Part shown: one piece after another, positions 61,933 through 64,000 of the stretch | Numbering within the stretch: the first letter of the stretch is position 1 | Layout: each line of letters starts with the position of its first letter | Assembly (NCBI GenBank): GCA_963966185.1 | Contig: CAWZYM010000238.1 | Coordinates: 173,501 to 237,500, forward strand | Reading direction: 5' to 3' | Length of the DNA stretch: 64,000 nucleotides | Origin: Rhabditoides inermis | Taxonomy: Eukaryota; Nematoda; Chromadorea; Rhabditida; Rhabditidae | The notes under the pieces: model-generated | The model's database searches: none | Told to the model about the DNA's origin: nothing | The model's input: only the letters and a program-made list of their open reading frames with translations | Made by a program: the position numbers and the translations under genes

Positions 61933-63882
61933 CTATACCTCAAAGTGAAATTCAACGCGACGCTGGACTTCGTCACATTTCACGACAACACCTCCACAGA
62001 CATACAGAGCATCAGCAACATCGGAAAACTGAACAAAAAAGGTCGCTTTGTGAAGAACCACTGACTCTGACACACTGCTGCTTTCTGATACGAGTGATGA
62101 CGAAATCCGCTGCCATGCACGCTCCACCCGCTGCTCCCACTCCAATCAAAGTATCTCTCTTACAGTGCGACCTCTATAAAAAGTGAATGTTTGAAAGAAA
62201 CATTAAATAAAAATATTCTGGAACGAAACTAGTAATGTAATTTTTAATAAAGTACCCTGCTGCGCATAATTCTGTATGCGTCGTCGCTCGATTTGTTTGA
62301 ACCGTCGCATTGTATCATTTGGCATTTGATCTTGCCGTGCTCACCCCCAATGGACAGGAAGTGAACAATTGTATGCCATGAGTATATTTCAGTCTAAATT
62401 TTCGAAAATTAACGATCATATAATTTCCAGAAAGTCCTAACCTTGATGAGAGTAAACAAATCTTTGGAATAGTTCGCGGACAAGAAATCAAAATTTTCAG
62501 TCACAATAAACTGTGCTTTGAGTTGGTACAGTAGGGAAAAGAATGACGATATCTAGAATTATCACTTTTTGTATAGAAAATCTTATATGATGACAAAGTA
62601 CTTTGTCCTCGCACGGAGTCTCACACAGAATATAAGATCGAGTCCAGTCCTTCATAAATTCCACTCTGTTTGCATTCAACTGATGAGTGGCTCCATTAAT
62701 AAATACGTGGCTTGAACTCCAACACAATTTTTCTGATGTTTCCATCTCAAATTGTGATAATATTATATTTACAAACCCAAATTAACCCTTACGTTATGAA
62801 GCTTCATGACGTCTGTATTGTTTAAAGGAATGGTTTTATAAATATCAGGATCAAACGACTGGCAGCCTATGATTAAATTCGGTCAAACTATGACGGAATT
62901 AATCAGTCCTTACTTGTAATAAAAGTCATTAATTGCACCCGAGATAAAATTGATCCTTTACATGCCCTTAAAGAAAATGATGTAAACTAATAGGAAAACG
63001 TGACACGTGACAGTACCTGTCTCTACCAGCGTCGGCTCGTTTCGTTGTTCCACATCCTTTCTCCTCTTTTTTATCTGCTATAACAATTTGCAAACTACGT
63101 AAGCAAAACTCATCAGTCATGACCAGATAGTAAGCAGACTTGGATTACGATTAAATACAGTACTCTACAGTAATGTTACCGAATTCGAAGATCCTATTTT
63201 TGAGGCAGACAGCTGACATGAGACATGTGAAGGAAGCTGCAGCGGCAGAGTAGAAGATAAGAGACATAGAGATGTTCACAAGGTTCGTCGTCTGAAAAAA
63301 ATTTCTTCTCTCCCTTTTTATCTATCTCTCCCCCTTCTCCTCTCTCTGCTTACCCATGTCATGATAACAGGAACAGCCATCACAATCAGTGAACTGATGT
63401 ATATTTTAACAAATGAAACGATCCATTGCACAAAGAAGTAGAGCGTCGTAGAGACGCCGAGAGTGTGAAGATGGTCCTGATTGATATTGATTGATTATCG
63501 ATTGCTTATCAGTTACCTTGATGTTCCCACTCATGTCGTGTGCTACATCATTGACGCGCTGTGCGATGAGAAGGAAGAGATGTGCGTTGTTGGCGAGCTA
63601 GGATAGATACAGTAACCCGATGGATACAGTACTCCTCACCGCATATGCCACAAAGAAGCCGTGAGTTCTCTTGTTCAGCTGCGGGGCTGCTGTGTATTCG
63701 GGAGAGTTGCGAGTCGCGTATGAGTCCCACGCAGTCACTTTACCCGTCGCTTGCTGAAAGGGAAAGGATATAACACACTGTCACAGATATAATACAAGAA
63801 ATATCCCGTCAACAGTTCTCTGTAGCAATTCCACGCTGCGAGTGTGCTTAGGGCGACGAACAGAAAAGCGGGGCTGAAAACG

Positions 63883-63900
<18 letters not shown>
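61933..63900 (-). CDS. Multi-pass membrane protein, partial (5' end outside window)
   Basis: Minus-strand exons: around 63800-63865 (PAFLFVALSTLAAWNCYREL), 63640-63735 (TGKVTAWDSYATRNSPEYTA), 63520-63600 (LANNAHLFLLIAQRVNDVAH), 63355-63479 (DHLHTLGVSTTLYFFVQWIV ... VIMTW), 63185-63290 (TNLVNISMSLIFYSAAAASF), 63017-63077 (a Lys/Arg-rich loop), 62812-62885 (CQSFDPDIYKTIPLNNTDVM), 62560-62755 and about 61980-62145. At least three hydrophobic helices are visible, followed by hydrophilic exons with Asn-linked glycosylation-type sites (NNT). The segment around LHTLGVSTTLYFFVQW is reminiscent of ABCA transporter membrane domains, but no nucleotide-binding motif follows, so that assignment is not made. 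The 3' end is uncertain. Confidence 0.5.

Positions 63901-63951
<51 letters not shown>
63890..63951. repeat. (CT)n microsatellite
   Basis: About 30 CT units in an intron of the minus-strand membrane-protein gene. Confidence 0.95.
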
Positions 63952-63954
<3 letters not shown>

Positions 63955-64000
63955 GTCACATATGGTCCAGTGGAGGGGAAGAGTCGGTTAGTGAGGAACC

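Noticed and set aside
61933..63900. ABCA transporter
   Set aside because: The membrane-domain wording is suggestive, but no Walker A, signature or Walker B motif follows in the downstream exons.

Overview
The window is nuclear DNA from an animal. Protein-coding genes are split by very short GT-AG introns (many 40-70 nt), several exons are only 36 nt long, and the products are metazoan: a membrane-type collagen, a DHX34 helicase, an importin-alpha-like protein and a rhodopsin-family receptor. Long dinucleotide and tetranucleotide runs sit in most introns, and mobile elements occupy roughly a third of the sequence. The receptor resembles nematode peptide receptors and the large LINE is of the protease-bearing NeSL type, first known from nematodes. 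A compact-intron worm-like animal is therefore plausible, but the phylum cannot be fixed from this sequence alone.

Layout. 1-3056 (-): 5' half of a transmembrane collagen gene. 5140-12256 (-): a DHX34 orthologue (RNA helicase of nonsense-mediated decay), with a complete four-exon gene on the opposite strand (8919-9788) inside one of its introns. 12441-16094: a composite repeat (hairpin, 2.8 kb GA-rich satellite, long inverted repeat). 16291-18612 (+): importin-alpha-like gene. 19031-25577: a TA-flanked MITE split by a gag-only LTR retrotransposon. 27169-32931 (+): ten-exon GPCR, with a tRNA-derived SINE in its first intron. 33081-34560 (-): 3' exons of an unidentified gene. 38742-39464 (+): a possible small gene. 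40856-42132 (+): a divergent 14-3-3-like gene. 42456-47969: a fold-back element split by another terminal-inverted-repeat element that carries a reverse transcriptase/endonuclease gene. 48350-49480: second, shorter copy of the composite repeat. 49775-50324: hAT-type MITE. 52416-58289 (+): uninterrupted 1957-codon LINE ORF with zinc finger, Ulp1-type protease, reverse transcriptase and restriction-like endonuclease. 59045-61478 (+): unidentified multi-exon gene. 61900-63900 (-): membrane-protein gene running out of the window.

The genes do not form an operon or pathway. The most striking observations are (i) the 4.1 kb element at 42465-46597, with inverted termini, subterminal 20-bp repeats, an exact 9-bp target duplication and an R2-like reverse transcriptase gene; (ii) short palindromic motifs (TACNGTA, or ATCGAT) recurring inside short introns of unrelated genes; (iii) a two-member hairpin/satellite/inverted-repeat family resembling non-autonomous Helentron derivatives. 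All exon boundaries were placed by eye from splice consensus, reading phase and protein similarity recalled from general knowledge; no alignment was run.
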